Shown: positions 45,581 to 57,490 of the stretch, one piece after another
Layout of the letters: the number at the start of each line of letters is the position of its first letter
Position numbering within the stretch: the stretch's first letter is position 1
Source of the DNA: Trametes villosa
Lineage: Eukaryota; Basidiomycota; Agaricomycetes; Polyporales; Polyporaceae
NCBI GenBank assembly: GCA_002964805.2
Contig: PUDQ02000003.1
Location: 2,728,001 to 2,792,000 of the forward strand
Length of the DNA: 64,000 nt
Direction of reading: 5' to 3'
Notes under the pieces: generated by a model
Seen by the model: the letters and a program-made list of their open reading frames with translations, nothing else
Told to the model about the DNA's origin: nothing
The model's database searches: none
Program-made: the position numbers and the translations under genes

Positions 45581-47234
45581 ATGACTCTCAACATCCTCGT
45601 CTCCTTCTCCCTCCTCGCGCTGGTCGTCACAGCCCGTCCCATCTCGGACGCGCCACAATCGTGAGTGGTTCGCATCTGGTATGTCTGGGTGGTGAGGCTG
45701 ATCAGCATTCGGTTGGAAGGGTAAGAAAGTCGCTGGCCATTCAGAACGCCGTACAGGCCATACTAGCTTCTCGCACAGGGTGAGTCCCGATCACCATCTC
45801 ATTTCGACGCTTCTTTCGCCTCCGTGCGACTGCCGTGCGCATCCCAGCCTGTGCTTCATTCACATACACGAACTATGCTCTTCTATACCTCGGACCTCGT
45901 TCTTTCGTACTGCGCGCAACGAAGCAATACTAACCAGTACCGCCAGACAACGCACGGACTACCTCTCCCACGCAGAGGAAGATGACGTCCACATCTCCCT
46001 CACCTCCTCCGAGGAACAGTCCGCCTTCCTCTCCCGCCTTAACGACCTCGACGCCATCAAGGCCGTCATTCCCCTTGCCGTCGGTGGCACCCCCACCGAC
46101 GACGAGAAGGAGCTTTACGACATCCTGAAGAACCTCAACAACCAGAACCCCGCCGCCTCCCTCCACGACCTCGATGGCGAGCACGCGGACCTCGTCCCGT
46201 CCTCCCCCGACGCCGCCTCCCCGGCTGCAGAAGAGACCGCCGCGGAGTACCCCTCCGTCGGCTTCCCGGACCTGCACGCCTCCCCGCCGCTCCTCATCGT
46301 CACCGTCTCTTGCATCGCCGCGTTCTTGTCTATGCTCTGCATCGGCGCCGGCCTCTACGCCGTAGCGCACCTCCGGTCGTTCTTCACCTCGGACCTCGCC
46401 TGGGATGTCCTCCCGCGCCTCGAGCGCCACGTCGGCCTCGACGGCCCCGACGACATTTCCGTCGGTGGCGGTGGCGCTCCGCTGCAGCCGGAGAAACGCC
46501 GCCTGCTTGCGGGCGCCGCGCTCCTGCCCATCCCCCTCATCATCGAGGAGAAGCTGAACGAGAAAGCGGCGGACTCGGACGAGGACTCCGGCAGCGAGTC
46601 CCCGGACCAGGACGACCGAGACGAGAAGTTCGAAGACGCGCCGGAGCACTCGCTGCTCTTCCTCGACCCGGACCTCCCGCCGTCGTACGAGCCGAAGCAG
46701 CCCCTGCCGCAGATCGTCATCGAGGCTGAGGCGCACCCGGACCCGGACTTTTTGCCCCTGCCCGATAGCGACGCGTCGACGCCGTTCGCGACGCCGCTGC
46801 GGACGCCCCTCGCGAGCCCGCCGCGCTCGCCCGCGACCGCCACGGTGCAGATGCGCGAGCTGCCCGCGTCGCCGTCGAAGCCGCTCTGGTCGCTCCGCGC
46901 CGCGGACGCGCCCGCGCTCGGTCTCTCTGTGTCCTCCTCTTCACCTACGGCAACGCGCGCGGGCTCGCCGGCGCCGCAGCTGCCCGGGGCGCTCTTCGCG
47001 GACGAGGAGATGATGGTCGAGATCCCGCGCGCGCAGCCGCAAACACGCCCGAGGCCGCGGCAGCCGCTGGATATTGCGTTCGCGCTGCAGCTCCGGCCGG
47101 GGCTGGGGGTGGGCGCGGACTCGGCGTGGCTGGTGCGGTTCTTGATGACGATGTTTGGGTGGATGACGGTGTTGATTGGGGGTGGGGGCGGGAGGAGGGA
47201 GGATGCTCATGCGCGGCGTGCGCTGACTGCGTAG
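45581..47234 (+). CDS. Uncharacterised membrane protein with signal peptide
   Basis: Exon 1 (45581-45660) encodes a signal peptide, MTLNILVSFSLLALVVTARP. The intron 45661-45947 has a CTAAC branch-type site shortly before its AG. Exon 2 begins QRTDYLSHAEEDDVHIS and stays open to 47234. A luminal acidic segment is followed by a helix, LLIVTVSCIAAFLSMLCIGA, then a long cytoplasmic acidic, Pro/Ser-rich region (EEKLNEKAADSDEDSGSE; LPPSYEPKQPLPQIV contains a PPxY-like site), and a second hydrophobic stretch, WLVRFLMTMFGWMTVLIGGG, near the C-terminus. I do not recognise the family. PPSY could recruit a Rsp5-type ubiquitin ligase; this is inference. A fragment is duplicated, inverted, at 42947-43255. 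Confidence 0.72.
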
Positions 47235-47830
47235 CCGGCTGTTCACCTTGTCGCCCGTCGCGCCTGGTTCTTCTCGGCTTCTTAAGCGTTGCAGGAGGTG
47301 ACCGATCTCGGGTACCGCAGCGTTGAGAGGGCTGCTTTCATGGTTTCTGGCATTCTTCATACTGTTCGTCGAACCCTCATCACATATCCCCACATCCCCA
47401 CATCCTCATATCCCACATCCCGCATCCGTTCATCTCACTCGCATCGTATACAGCATCTATTTTTGCAGATATCCCGTCTCCCGCTTCTCGTATCCCGTAT
47501 CCCGCTCGTCGTGAGCTGCCGCCGGCACGGATCCTCGCGTCCGGCGGCTGCGCCCGCTGCGATCGTGGACTTGCACATGCGTACACACTCTCTGATACCT
47601 TACACTGTTACTCAGGCTACGTAGACGGTAGCACCGTTGGACGGATAGGAGGATGGATAGGATGGATCTCTGGAGGATTCGTGTAGTAGTCGGACCGCGT
47701 TATACTATTCATCGTCAACTTGTGAACTTGACCGATTCGGAGCGAGCGCGCAGCCGACTGAGTTATGAATTACGTGCGGAGACGCCTGCCCTGGCTTGCA
47801 CTCGTACCACCACCTCCCCCTCCGCGCTCG
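47235..47830. other. Intergenic; contains a degenerate ATCCC-rich simple repeat
   Basis: The segment 47382-47515 is a degenerate array of ATCCC-type units (CATATCCCCACATCCC..., later CGTATCCCGTATCCCGC). The rest should hold the 3' end of the membrane protein gene and the promoter of the Spo7-like gene. Confidence 0.5.
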
Positions 47831-49093
47831 ATGCCGCCGCGCCCCGCGCCGCCCCTCTCCGCCGACTCGTACTACCCGCCAAACGATGTCGCGACGCACC
47901 GCGACCTGCTGCTCTTTGAGGAGCGCCTCAAGTCGAACGCCGCCGCGCTGAACCGCCGCAAGCGCCGCTACCAACGTGCGCCCTCCCCTTCCCTCTCGCG
48001 CCCCCTTGCCGCCCGCTTACCCTGGCTAGTGTTCCTCGCGCAGCTGCTGCTGATCATCGCGTTCCTGCTGTGCGAGGTCGTGCTGCAGACGAACCTCCTG
48101 GGGCTGCCGTATACGTGGCTGCTGCGCCGCGCGCTGCCCGAGCTGTATCCGGCGCGGGGGTGGGGAGAGGGCGAGGTGGTGAGGGTGCATCCGTATTTTG
48201 CGTCGGGGCTGTTGTTTGTGGCGGTCACGACGCTGGTGCTGTTCTTTGCGAGCGGGATGTATTCGGAGAAGATCGGGTATGCGAATAAGTGCGTCGTTTC
48301 GTTTTCAGGATCGAGGTCGCGCCCGGTGGAATGCTGATGGGTGGAGATGTGTGTATGTAGGTACGTGCCGCACGCGAACCGCGCGCTGCGCAACTTCAAC
48401 ATGTACCTCAACATGCGCCAGCCGCCGCTGCGCGCGAAGCTCCCGTTCAACCCCTTCGCCCTCCTCTTCGCGCGCCCCCCTTCTCCCCCCTCCCCCACGT
48501 CCCCCACGTCCCCCACCTCCCCCTCTCCCCCCTCTCACCCCTCCTCCGCTTCCCCGTCGCACAAACGCGCACGCAGCGCGTCCCCGACGCACCCCGCGCG
48601 GCGCTCGTCGTCCGTGCCGATCCCGCCGATCCCGCCCGCGTCAAACCCGCGCGGCGAGCTCATCTTCTCGTCGCGCGTCGACCGCGCGTTCCGGGACGCG
48701 TACGAGCGCTACCGCGCGCAGTTTGAGCGGCGGAGGGCGGAGCGGGAGAGGGCGGCGCGCGCGCAGACGTGGCCGGGGTGGTTCCTGCTCAAGATTCGCT
48801 GGCCCGGAGCGCGGGGGGCTGAGGCGTCTCCTGGGTCGCCGGGTGGGGTAGGGTCGGGCGCGGCGACGCCGGTGGAGAGGGAGAGGGAGAGGGAGAAGGG
48901 GAGGTGGGGTGGGAGTCAGGGGTCGGTGAGGGGGAGGGGGCAGGGCAGTGTGGGTGGGACGCCTGCGGGGTCGCGCAAGGCGAGCCCGATTCCGGGGAGG
49001 ACGGCGACGAGGAAGAGCTCTGCGGGTGCGACACACTCGACGCAGCAGCAGCATCCGTTGGCTGCTGAGCCGGAGAAGGGGTTTGGGTCGTGA
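47831..49093 (+). CDS. SPO7: Spo7/NEP1R1-like regulatory subunit of the Nem1 lipin phosphatase
   Basis: Starts MPPRPAPPLSADSYYPPNDV. HRDLLLFEERLKSNAAALNR is the conserved N-terminal helix of the family. Two membrane helices follow an intron at about 47975-48028: FLAQLLLIIAFLLCEVVL and FASGLLFVAVTTLVLFFAS. A second intron near 48289 leads to YVPHANRALRNFNMYLNM and QPPLRAKLPFNP, the conserved cytosolic block. The C-terminal ~200 residues are low-complexity, including a (PTS)n repeat encoded by a 9-nt tandem repeat at about 48488-48520. Yeast Nem1-Spo7 at the ER/nuclear envelope activates the lipin Pah1 and so controls lipid synthesis. An alternative ATG lies at 47765. Confidence 0.8.
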
Positions 49094-49377
49094 GACGTGA
49101 GACGTGGGTTTGGGTGGACGCTGAGTGCCGTTGAATGTACTATATAATCGTAGACGGGTATGTCACTGCTTGCTTCATTCGATGTGCCAGTCTCTGGATA
49201 CGGAGCTGCAGCGATGTAAGGTTCGTCGGTTGTGGTAATGTTCCTTTCGGGATCGAGGGATGATATACAGCTTGCTTACACGTCTTCAGATATCGTACAT
49301 GGATGCTACAAGTACACCGCGAGGAAAAGGGGACTCGGGAGAAAATAGCACTTGTGATCAACCAGCGGCCGACGCCT

Positions 49378-50456
49378 TCAGCCAGTCCAGACGGCCTGAT
49401 GGAAGGTCAGCATTCAAGCTTCAAGATCGCAGGCGCGGAGGTGTCCACAACTCACCGGGCCGGGCTGGGTGTAGTTCTCGGGTATGGGCCACTGCGCAGT
49501 CATCGCGAGACCGTTAGCAGCGCGCCACACTTCGTACCAGGGAAAGCGCACTCACGTTGATGTCGATCAGGATGCCCGGCTCCTACAGGCATAGGTGAGC
49601 ACGGATAGGACAAAGAGGTTTAGCAGCGCAGAGACTTACCTTGCCAGTGTACACCCCAGGGATCGCCACCAAGGGCCCGGGCTTCCCGTTCCCGCCGCCC
49701 GTCACTTCCATCTGGCCACACGAGATCTACCAGTGGCGGCTCTCATCAGCACCTCCCGCCGCCGGGTGAATGCGGACACGAGACTCACGTAGAACTGCGC
49801 CCCGCCCTCCTTCTCCGCCGAGTGCAGCGCGATCGCCTCCATCCTTACCAAATACTCCCCGCTCGGCAGGCTGCGCGGCACCGTGAAGTTCACGCTCGCC
49901 AAGCCCTCCGCGGGCCACGCGATGCTCTTCCCCCCATCTGTCCGCGCGCTGAGCTCGTACGCCTTGAACCAGACCGCGCCCGCGCCGTCCCAGGTGGAGT
50001 GGGGGGTGCTGGAGGGCGCGCGCGCCATGTAGACGTTTACGACGCCCGGGTGGTAGATCGTCTGGTCGCAGGCGATGCCGAGCGTGCTCCCCGCGGGGAC
50101 GGGGAGGGTGGAGGCGCTGGCGTGCGTGGTGGAGGTGTAGCACCGGAAGTCGGGGCTGGAGACGTCGGTGACCTGTGTGTGCAAGCGCGGGGTTGGTTGG
50201 TGGGGTGCTAGGGATGGAGGGGAGGGGGGAGGGTGAGCGAGGGAGACGTACGGGTGCCTGGCTGTAGTAGTTGTTCGTCTTCCGGACGTTCACCCACGGC
50301 TCGGTCTTGACGCCGTCGACGATCAGGCTCGGGAAGGTGTCTGCGTCCCGGAGGCGCTGTCAGGATGGGAAGAGGGCGGGGGGGAGAAGGAACGGACGTA
50401 CAGTGGGCGAGCGCGGGCGCCGCGAGGATCGCGAGGGCGACGACTGGACCGAGCAT
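49378..50456 (-). CDS. AA9 lytic polysaccharide monooxygenase
   Basis: Spliced gene. Exon 1 encodes the signal peptide [18 protein letters not shown]; cleavage before the last His would make it the N-terminal copper ligand. Next come [47 protein letters not shown] (second copper His), [16 protein letters not shown], and GGAQFYVSC with Gln and the axial Tyr. Late exons give [16 protein letters not shown] and AVWTG before the stop at 49378. The Cys pair RCYT/VSCG fits the usual disulfide. No CBM1 or linker follows. AA9 enzymes cleave cellulose or hemicellulose oxidatively outside the cell. A TATA-like TATATAG (minus strand) lies at 50514-50520. Confidence 0.88.
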
Positions 50457-51479
50457 GGTGGGTGGTTGGAATCTCGACGACGCTTGCGTCTCTTGGTGGC
50501 GGACCGCGCTCACCTATATACAGGTTGGATGTGGACCCTCTTATGCAGGCGGGGGCGTTGACGGAGTGCCGACGCGCACTAGGGAAGAAGGGGCGCGGGG
50601 CGGGGAGGCGGCAGTTGGAGGGATTGCATCAAGGGTGCGAAGGCGGGTAGGATGGTGTTGCCGAGCTCGAGGGATTGAGAGGTACGTCGAGGGGGAGATC
50701 GGCTGGTTCTGCTGTTGACGGGTTCCTGACAGGTGCGGTTCGAGAAGGACTCGAGGAAGGATGCGGCATGACGTCCTGGTCCACGCCGACGGGTTTGGCA
50801 GTGAGGTTCGCGGACAAGGCCAGCTATCGCTACCTCCGAATTCCACGGAGAGGCGAGAGATGCAGGGCGGCGAGGTGCCGGGCGGCGAGAGGTATGTAGG
50901 GAGGAATTGAGAGGTACGTCTTCCGCCGAGGCAAGCATTCTAGGGGCTCGAGTGCTGATGGATTGGTTGGTTCGGGAGGTCAGGAATGGAGATGACCTGG
51001 AGGTGGGATGACGGCTCTACATACGATCCGGCTTGGTACGAGAGCAGAAGGGGCATAGGAGGGTGCGGTTGGCGGTATTTGAGCATCGTTCACCGGTGTC
51101 TAGTCGTCCAAACTGAAATCCGAGGTCGAGAAGAATGCGCTCAGTGCGCCACCATGCGGGTACGCTGAGCATGGGGGGTAATCTAGGTGCATCGACCGAC
51201 CTGCCAGAGTGTAGCGCAGTGATCCTGCGGAGGGAGGGAGGGAAGGAGTACCTTGGGGCACATGGGGAGTACATGGGGACGGATAAGTTCTCGACAACGC
51301 CGTTGTCGCAGTTCCTGTTATGGCGAACAATGAGCGGTACGCTGAGCGTCTACGCGCGTGAACTCGAACATGGTTGATTGTGGGCTTTCACGCGACACGG
51401 TGCACGGTTATTCCGGATACCGTCTTACACATCAGATGAGTGCGGAGATGTCAAGCGCACTCGAAGTTCCCGCGAGACA
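50457..51479. other. Intergenic, no supported gene
   Basis: Begins with the AA9 promoter (minus-strand TATATAG at 50514-50520, 57 bp from the ATG). The rest shows no coding signal. Confidence 0.45.
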
Positions 51480-52940
51480 ACCGGCGCATGCGGAATGAAT
51501 TGACAAGACACGAGATTGGTAGAAGACCAGACAGACAATGTCGGGACCGCTACGGCTACAATATAACGAAGACTCTCACGCCTATATCAGTGTAAGCTAC
51601 TCGCCCTTCCTGCCGATGACGCTCCATCGCGTCGTCGAAGCCCTTCGACGTCTAACCGCGGACGTCAGCGGAAGAACACCTCGAGCATCGCGAAGATCGA
51701 GCTCACCATCGCGTCCAAAGCATAAAACCGATGTGGCGCACGTTGGTTTCCCCGCCGCCACCACCGCGTACACGGTGGCGTCGACGAGTACTCACCCCGG
51801 GGGCCACGAGAAGGCCTGCGCCACGTACCCCGGGACCCTTCCCCAGCCGCCCCCTGCCGCGCGCACTTGCTGGTCGCCGCCCGGTTGGGGCTCTCTTGTT
51901 CGGCGCCGGCGTCACGTCGCCCTGTTGCGTCTTCGCCCGCCGCTTGACACGCAGCACGCACGCTTAACTGCGTGCGCGTGCGAGGGGGCATGGTTGGTCA
52001 CCAGGCTAGGTGCGTGAGGGTGTGCAGTGGGGCAGGCAGGGGCAATCGTGCCCAGCGTGCCGCCGTGCAGGTCTCAGCGCAGTAAGACTTGGTGAGTGCC
52101 AAATAGCTCCTGGCACTGTGAGAGAGGAAAGGGTGTCAGCGGAGGAAGCGCGAAGGAGGGGAGCGGGGAAAGGGAAGAGAAGGAGGGAAGGGGGAAGCGG
52201 CGGAGGGGAAGGGGAAGGGAGGGCACATACCAGGAGGTGTGACTGGCGGTCTGAGGGAAAGAAGGGATGGCGGGACGCAAGGTTTATGTACCCGGGGCCC
52301 GTCAAGGTTTGGACTCCGCAGGGTCCAAGGACCGCGCACCCCGCACCGCATCACAGCAGTGGCATCAGATAAAGAACAATGGGCCGGTTTGTCGTCGTCC
52401 TCGTGAGGGGCGCAGGACAAGAGGGTGGGCATTCCGGGCGTCGAAAAGAGCGAGGCGAGGGTCGCTGAGTTGAAGAGGGGGCTTCCTGATGCTGGAGATA
52501 ATTGCCGAGCGACGAGCGTCCTAGCCTTGAGGCGTCGAAGTGCGCGCGAGTGGCACCGCGTGTTCTCCCTGCCCGCTGGTCAAAGCGCGTTTCAATACGT
52601 CCCAGACAGCTTTACAAGAGAACTGAACTTGAAAAAGATGCCAAAGGGGCAGAGAAGGACAAGGCAACGAGACAAGGGGGATTGCGCCACCGCATGGTCC
52701 CGCGGAGGCTGTAGCGATGAACGTTTGGTCGTGTTTGGTCGTGTGGGCGTGCTCCGAACTTTCCGGGCCATAACTTCTCAAGAACACCGCGTGGAGGCGA
52801 GCACGAGTGCAGATAGCGTCGCGTATCAGAGTACTGTCAGACCAGGTGGTACTTGCGTGATGAAATGCTTGTGGAAGATGCGTGAAGAGCGGGGAGGAGG
52901 GTGGGCATTCAGGCGCCCGTGGTGGCGCTCGCGCGTCAGC
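51480..52940 (-). repeat. Large inverted repeat, right copy (~1.46 kb)
   Basis: Reverse-complement partner of 39751-41210. The Myb/SANT-like frame of the left copy is interrupted here by a stop (IASKA then TAA near 51724), and an alternative frame without domain similarity is open instead. The polypurine tract at about 52120-52230 mirrors the polypyrimidine tract of the left copy. Confidence 0.8.
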
Positions 52941-54136
52941 GTCGATGCGTGGAGACGAATGTATGTTCTCATCGGCCAAAGTACGTATCGTTCACGGGCG
53001 CGTTTGATTTTAGCAGGTAAAGGCCATTTACAAGGCCGTGGATGCAAATGTTCTCTACTAATGCTCGCCCTAGGACTGCTCCCTTTGTGCACTTTGACCA
53101 TGCAGTGTGCACAAGGCCTGAGGGTCGACAGAGAACTGGCCCATATCCAAAGTCGCGAAATATTCCGGCAGACCAGACGCACATTCCTCCCTGTGTTGTC
53201 ACCGGCTGGAAGGGGTATGGACACAGACGGTAGGCGACGAGGAGACCCGGGCGCGACAACCGAGGTTCACACGCGTCCCACGAACACATGACCGTGTCCA
53301 AATGCGGCGGAACGGCGGCGGAAGTCCCCAAAGGCGCGACCCCTCCGCCTGCGCATGCGTTCGTCTGGTTCGACGCCCTCCACGAGTGTATGGTCCAGAG
53401 GCTGCACTTAGAGCGCATCGTCTCGTACCGTGTTAGCTAGGAGCTCAGGAGAGCAGAACTACGTGTCCCCACACGCGTTGCCGGCGCGGTCCTCATATAC
53501 TAGCAGACCCCGTCCTCCATCGCGCGGCAGAACAACTACAACACTTCCAAGCTCCAGAGACCTACATTCGGAGGAAAAATCAGGCGACCCACTTGTGGAG
53601 GCTCGGCAGCAGATGTAAAAGCCAACGGAGCGCCCGCACGACAATTCACGCTGAGGCTGTACCAACGTGCGTGCCTCTCCCATTCGCGGCTGCGCTGTGC
53701 GCCGTTATTTGTTCGTTTGAGTAGAACGCGCAATTTCATGCCTGTGCAACGGAACTTCCCCGAGCGTACGCGGCCTGTGGAGTGCCCGTCCGCGCTGCAC
53801 CGGAAAAGACATGTCCTCGCAGGCGCCCCGGATGCTCGCAATTACGACTGAAGAAGTGCTCGGCTCCCGCGCAGACGATTCTGGTGAGCTCGACCAACGA
53901 GCAGACTCACGACACACAACTCACATGCAAAACGATAGCGCTAGTGCCAGAGAACGATGACTAGAGAATGTACAGTACGCTATATGTGTATAGATACGAC
54001 TGCGATAAGTACTACCACTCAGGAGACAGCCCGCGCTGCCTCCCCTCTCTTCTCCTACCCTGCCCTCCCGGAGACGTTTCCCGAATCCCGCTTGTCGACC
54101 TCGCTACACGTACGAAGTCGGAGCAGCGCCTGGAGG
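52941..54136. other. Intergenic, no supported gene
   Basis: Short frames only, none with a known motif. The right end should contain the 3' untranslated part of the MFS transporter gene. Confidence 0.4.
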
Positions 54137-57100
54137 CTAGACGGGCCCTGTCGCCGCGGCGAACCCCTTCAGCTCCTCTTCTCGTCGCCGCCGGCGGATG
54201 TAGAGCGAGCAGGAGAGCGCCATGAACGCGAATCCGGCTACGATGCACACCTACCGCGGGCGAGGTCAGTGTCATGACCGGAACGGCGGACGTATCAGCT
54301 GAGCCCGGGAGCGCGACGGGAAGCGCGACGGGAAGGACAGGATGGAAGGAGAGGGTGGAAGGAGAGGGGGAGGAGGAGGGGAAGAGGAGGGAGGAAGAGG
54401 GACGCACCCCGGCGAAGACGATCGCGCGCCACCACACGCGCGCGCCGGGCGCGGACGTCGAGTCGAGCAGCGCGCCGAAGACGGGCGTCCCGACGAGCAT
54501 CGAGGTGCCCACGATCGAGAAGGCGAGGCCCATGCGCAGTCTGGCGAGGGGGGGCTCAGTGAGTACGTTAGGTGAGGTGGGAGAGGGGGAAGGGGGGGAG
54601 GGGTGAGGGAGGGGCGTACCCGAGCTCGTTGATGTCCGTGCAGAGCATGCCGAGCAGCGGCGGGATCAGCGATACGTCTGCAAACCGCCCCATCAGCTTC
54701 ATTCACGGACGCACCACGCGCGTCCCGCTCCAGAACACCACACGAAGCAAGAAAAAAGAGAAAGACAAACTCACACATCCCCGACGAGAACCCAAAGAGC
54801 GCGGCGACGGCGGCGACGGGCCCCGCGCCCGCGGCGCCAAAGAGCGCGAACACGAGCGCGGCGGAGGCGAGGATCGCGGGCAGGAGCATCGTATACACCC
54901 CGAGCCGGTCCGCGAGCGCCATGGGCAGGACGCGCCCGAGCGTGCTCCCGCCGTTCAGGATCGCGAGCTGTAGGGGGGGTTAGCGTTGGGTGGAGGGGGA
55001 GGGGCGGGAAGGGGAAGGAGAAGGGGGAGGGGGAGGAAGGGCAGTGAGGGAGAGGGAGGGAGGGAGAGGGCAGGCAGGCAGGAGAGGAGGGAGGACGCAC
55101 GATGTAGGTGGTGAGCGCGGGCGGGACGGCGTGGTCGCCCGCGAAGAGCTGCAGGTAGAAGACTGCGCTGGTCGGTCACTGGCATGTCAGACGCTTCGAG
55201 CGGTGCGGGGGGGAGGGGGGCGAGTGCTCACATGGGACGAATAGCCCGAGGTTCGTGCAGAATGCCCTGCGGGGTGCGTTGCATCGTCAGCACAGCGCTC
55301 GGGGCTCAAGTTGAAGACGAAGAGGAGGGAGGGGAGGGGAGGAGAGGGGGAGGAGACGCACCCAGCGATCGAAGTAACATACGCGCCGTCCCTCACGATC
55401 CTCACCAGTGCGCCCCTCCCACCTAATCGCTTCTCCCCCTCCTCCCGGTGCGCATCAGCATATTCGCGCCCAGCAGCAGCACGCCGACGACCGCCCCGCT
55501 CACGCGCACGCCCCGCCGCCACTCCTCCGTCCCCGCGCCCGCGTGGAAGAAGAAGCGGTTCAGCAAAATGGGAAAGACGATCCCGCCGCACGAGGCGCCG
55601 GAGACGGCGAGCCCGGTCGCGAGTGCCCGGCGGGGGGGAGAGCGGAAGTGCGCGCCGAGGATGGAGAGCGAGGGGAGGAAGAGGAGGCCCGCGCCGAGCC
55701 CGACGCCGAGCCCGTGTGCGAGGAAGACCGGGGCGAAGGATGAGGCGGAGGAGGAGGAGGAGGAGGAGGGGTGCGTGAGCGAGAGGAGGAAGATGGAGAG
55801 GGTGAGTAGGAGGGAGCCGGTTATTTGCACGTGGTGGCTGCAGGGGGCGGGGAGGGGGGAGGGGAAGAGGAGGGGAAACGTTAGTAGCCGGAAGGAGACC
55901 ATCGAGAAACACGCACAAGTAGCCGGCGTCGAAGGCGCTGCCGACGAGCACCGCGGGCGCGTACATGAGGAACAGCTGCACGCTCCCGATCCAGCTGAGT
56001 CCCATGCGGAGGCGGGTTAGACGAGTGGCGTGCACGCGTGCACGCGTGAGGAAGACGGAAGATGGAGGAGGCGCACCTGATGTTGGAGGGGGAGACGTGC
56101 GGGAGGAATGTCCGGGTGTAGTAATCTGCGAGAAGTGGAAGGTGGGGAGTGGAGGGTGAGTTGCCGGCATCGGAGAGGCGCGGAGGACGCCGGGAGAAAG
56201 GAGGGAAGGAAGGAAGGCGCACCTTGGTAGACACCGAAGGCGTTGAGGTACCTGTGCAGCCGGATGATGAGCACGAATGAATGCACGGCTTGCGAGAGGG
56301 CGAGCGGGTGAGCGGGATGGTATGCACGCCGTTCCAGCGAAGCGGCATTCGTATGCATGACGAGCATGACGAGCATGACGGGCAGGAGGCGGAGAAGCGA
56401 AGCGGCGTGGCGACTGGTACCGGCGTACCGCCACGCTGAACTAGCTCGCCGGGCTTCCCGAATCGCCAGCTTCGCGAACATGCCAGTCTGGCACGTTCTG
56501 ATCGTGCGCCTTCGTGCGGGACGGACTGTGGGACGACGCCATAGCTCCCGGGTTCAGAGGATACTGCATTGGGGTGTGAGGATGGGTGGGCTGCGTGCGT
56601 GTATGTCGTGCGGTGGCGAGCGATGAAGGCCAGCTAAGAACGCTGGGGCGAGGGGTCCATGCCTGAAGCACTCTTGTCCACCGAGGCCACGCCACAGCCA
56701 GGATCGAGCACGACAATAGAGGGCGGCGTTCATGTGGCAGCTTCATGCCGCCATGCTCCTCAACCTTTCTGTACTTCCCTAACGGACACCTCGCCGAGTT
56801 TACGCATGCGCCAGTCTGACACTTCTTGATCGCGCACCTTGCCGCAGGACGCACCGTGCGACGCGGGGAGCGCTCGCCACCGCCGCCGGGCTAAGGCTTC
56901 ATAGACGTCGCATGGTGTTCCTGCCTGCGCCCGGCGTTCATAGCGCAGCACGAGGACCACCGCGATGAACAACGAGGCGCGCTGCGAGGGAGAGGCGGTG
57001 GCGCCACACGCGCTCGCGCTCGCAGCGTTCCCCAGCCGTGGTGGAGGCCAGCCGAAGAGAACGCGCGGGCGGGTGGCGTCAAGCTTTCAAGCATGCACGC

Positions 57101-57490
57101 TAGCCCGGACTCGGCGCCCCCCCTCGAGCAAGTGCCCGCCGAGGACGGAGTAGACCAGCACGAGCAAGAGCAGCGGACTTCATTGCCGAGAGGCAATCAC
57201 AGCAAGGCTGGGGAAAGAAGAGAGCCGGGACACCGCCACTCGCCCGAATGTCGAGAACTGGACCATCCAGCTGCAGCGGGTACTCAGCTTTAGTAACGTA
57301 ATTGTAGGAAGCGATAGGCGAGAGGAACGGACCTGCCGGCGAGGGTCAGCCAGGCGGTCGCGGTCGGCGGGGAGGGGTCGGGGAGCGGGGGTGGGGGCAG
57401 GGGCGGGGCGTCAGACTCGTCAGGCTTCTCGACGAGGTCGCTGCGGGAGTTCTCGGAGAGGGTCGTGTGAGTGCCCTGAGAGTCGAGCAT
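54137..57490 (-). CDS. MFS transporter, monocarboxylate-permease type
   Basis: Many-exon gene. Exon 1 reads MLDSQGTHTTLSENSRSD with an acidic and Pro-rich N-terminus and ends TAWLTLAG near 57326. After a long first intron region come YLNAFGVYQ, DYYTRTFLPHVSPSNI, SWIGSVQLFLMYAPAVLVGS, ITGSLLLTLSIFLLSL, GLGVGLGAGLLFLPSLS, ATGLAVSGASCGGIVFPILL, NGGSTLGRVLPMALADRLGV, AVAALFGFSSGM, GLRMGLAFSIVGTSMLVG, TPVFGALLD and CIVAGFAFMALSCSLYIRRR, ending at 54137. This is the order of fungal MCT-like MFS proteins, which move monocarboxylates or small acids across the plasma membrane. A Ser run (55745-55770) sits in a loop. The region expected between exon 1 and YLNAFG was not confidently found, so exon 2 may be missing from my model. 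Confidence 0.78.
56471..56895 (+). repeat. Two diverged direct repeats inside the long first-intron region of the MFS gene
   Basis: The segments 56471-56554 and 56799-56895 share the pattern GCCAGTCTG-CAC-TTCTGATCG-GC-CCTT-G-GGGACG-AC-GTG-GACG and later CCGGG. They are separated by about 330 nt in the same orientation. Divergence is substantial. Confidence 0.5.

Noticed and set aside
44890..45783. 297-codon plus-strand frame
   Set aside because: Antisense to the 5' part of the ferredoxin gene and overlapping the real signal-peptide exon in another frame.
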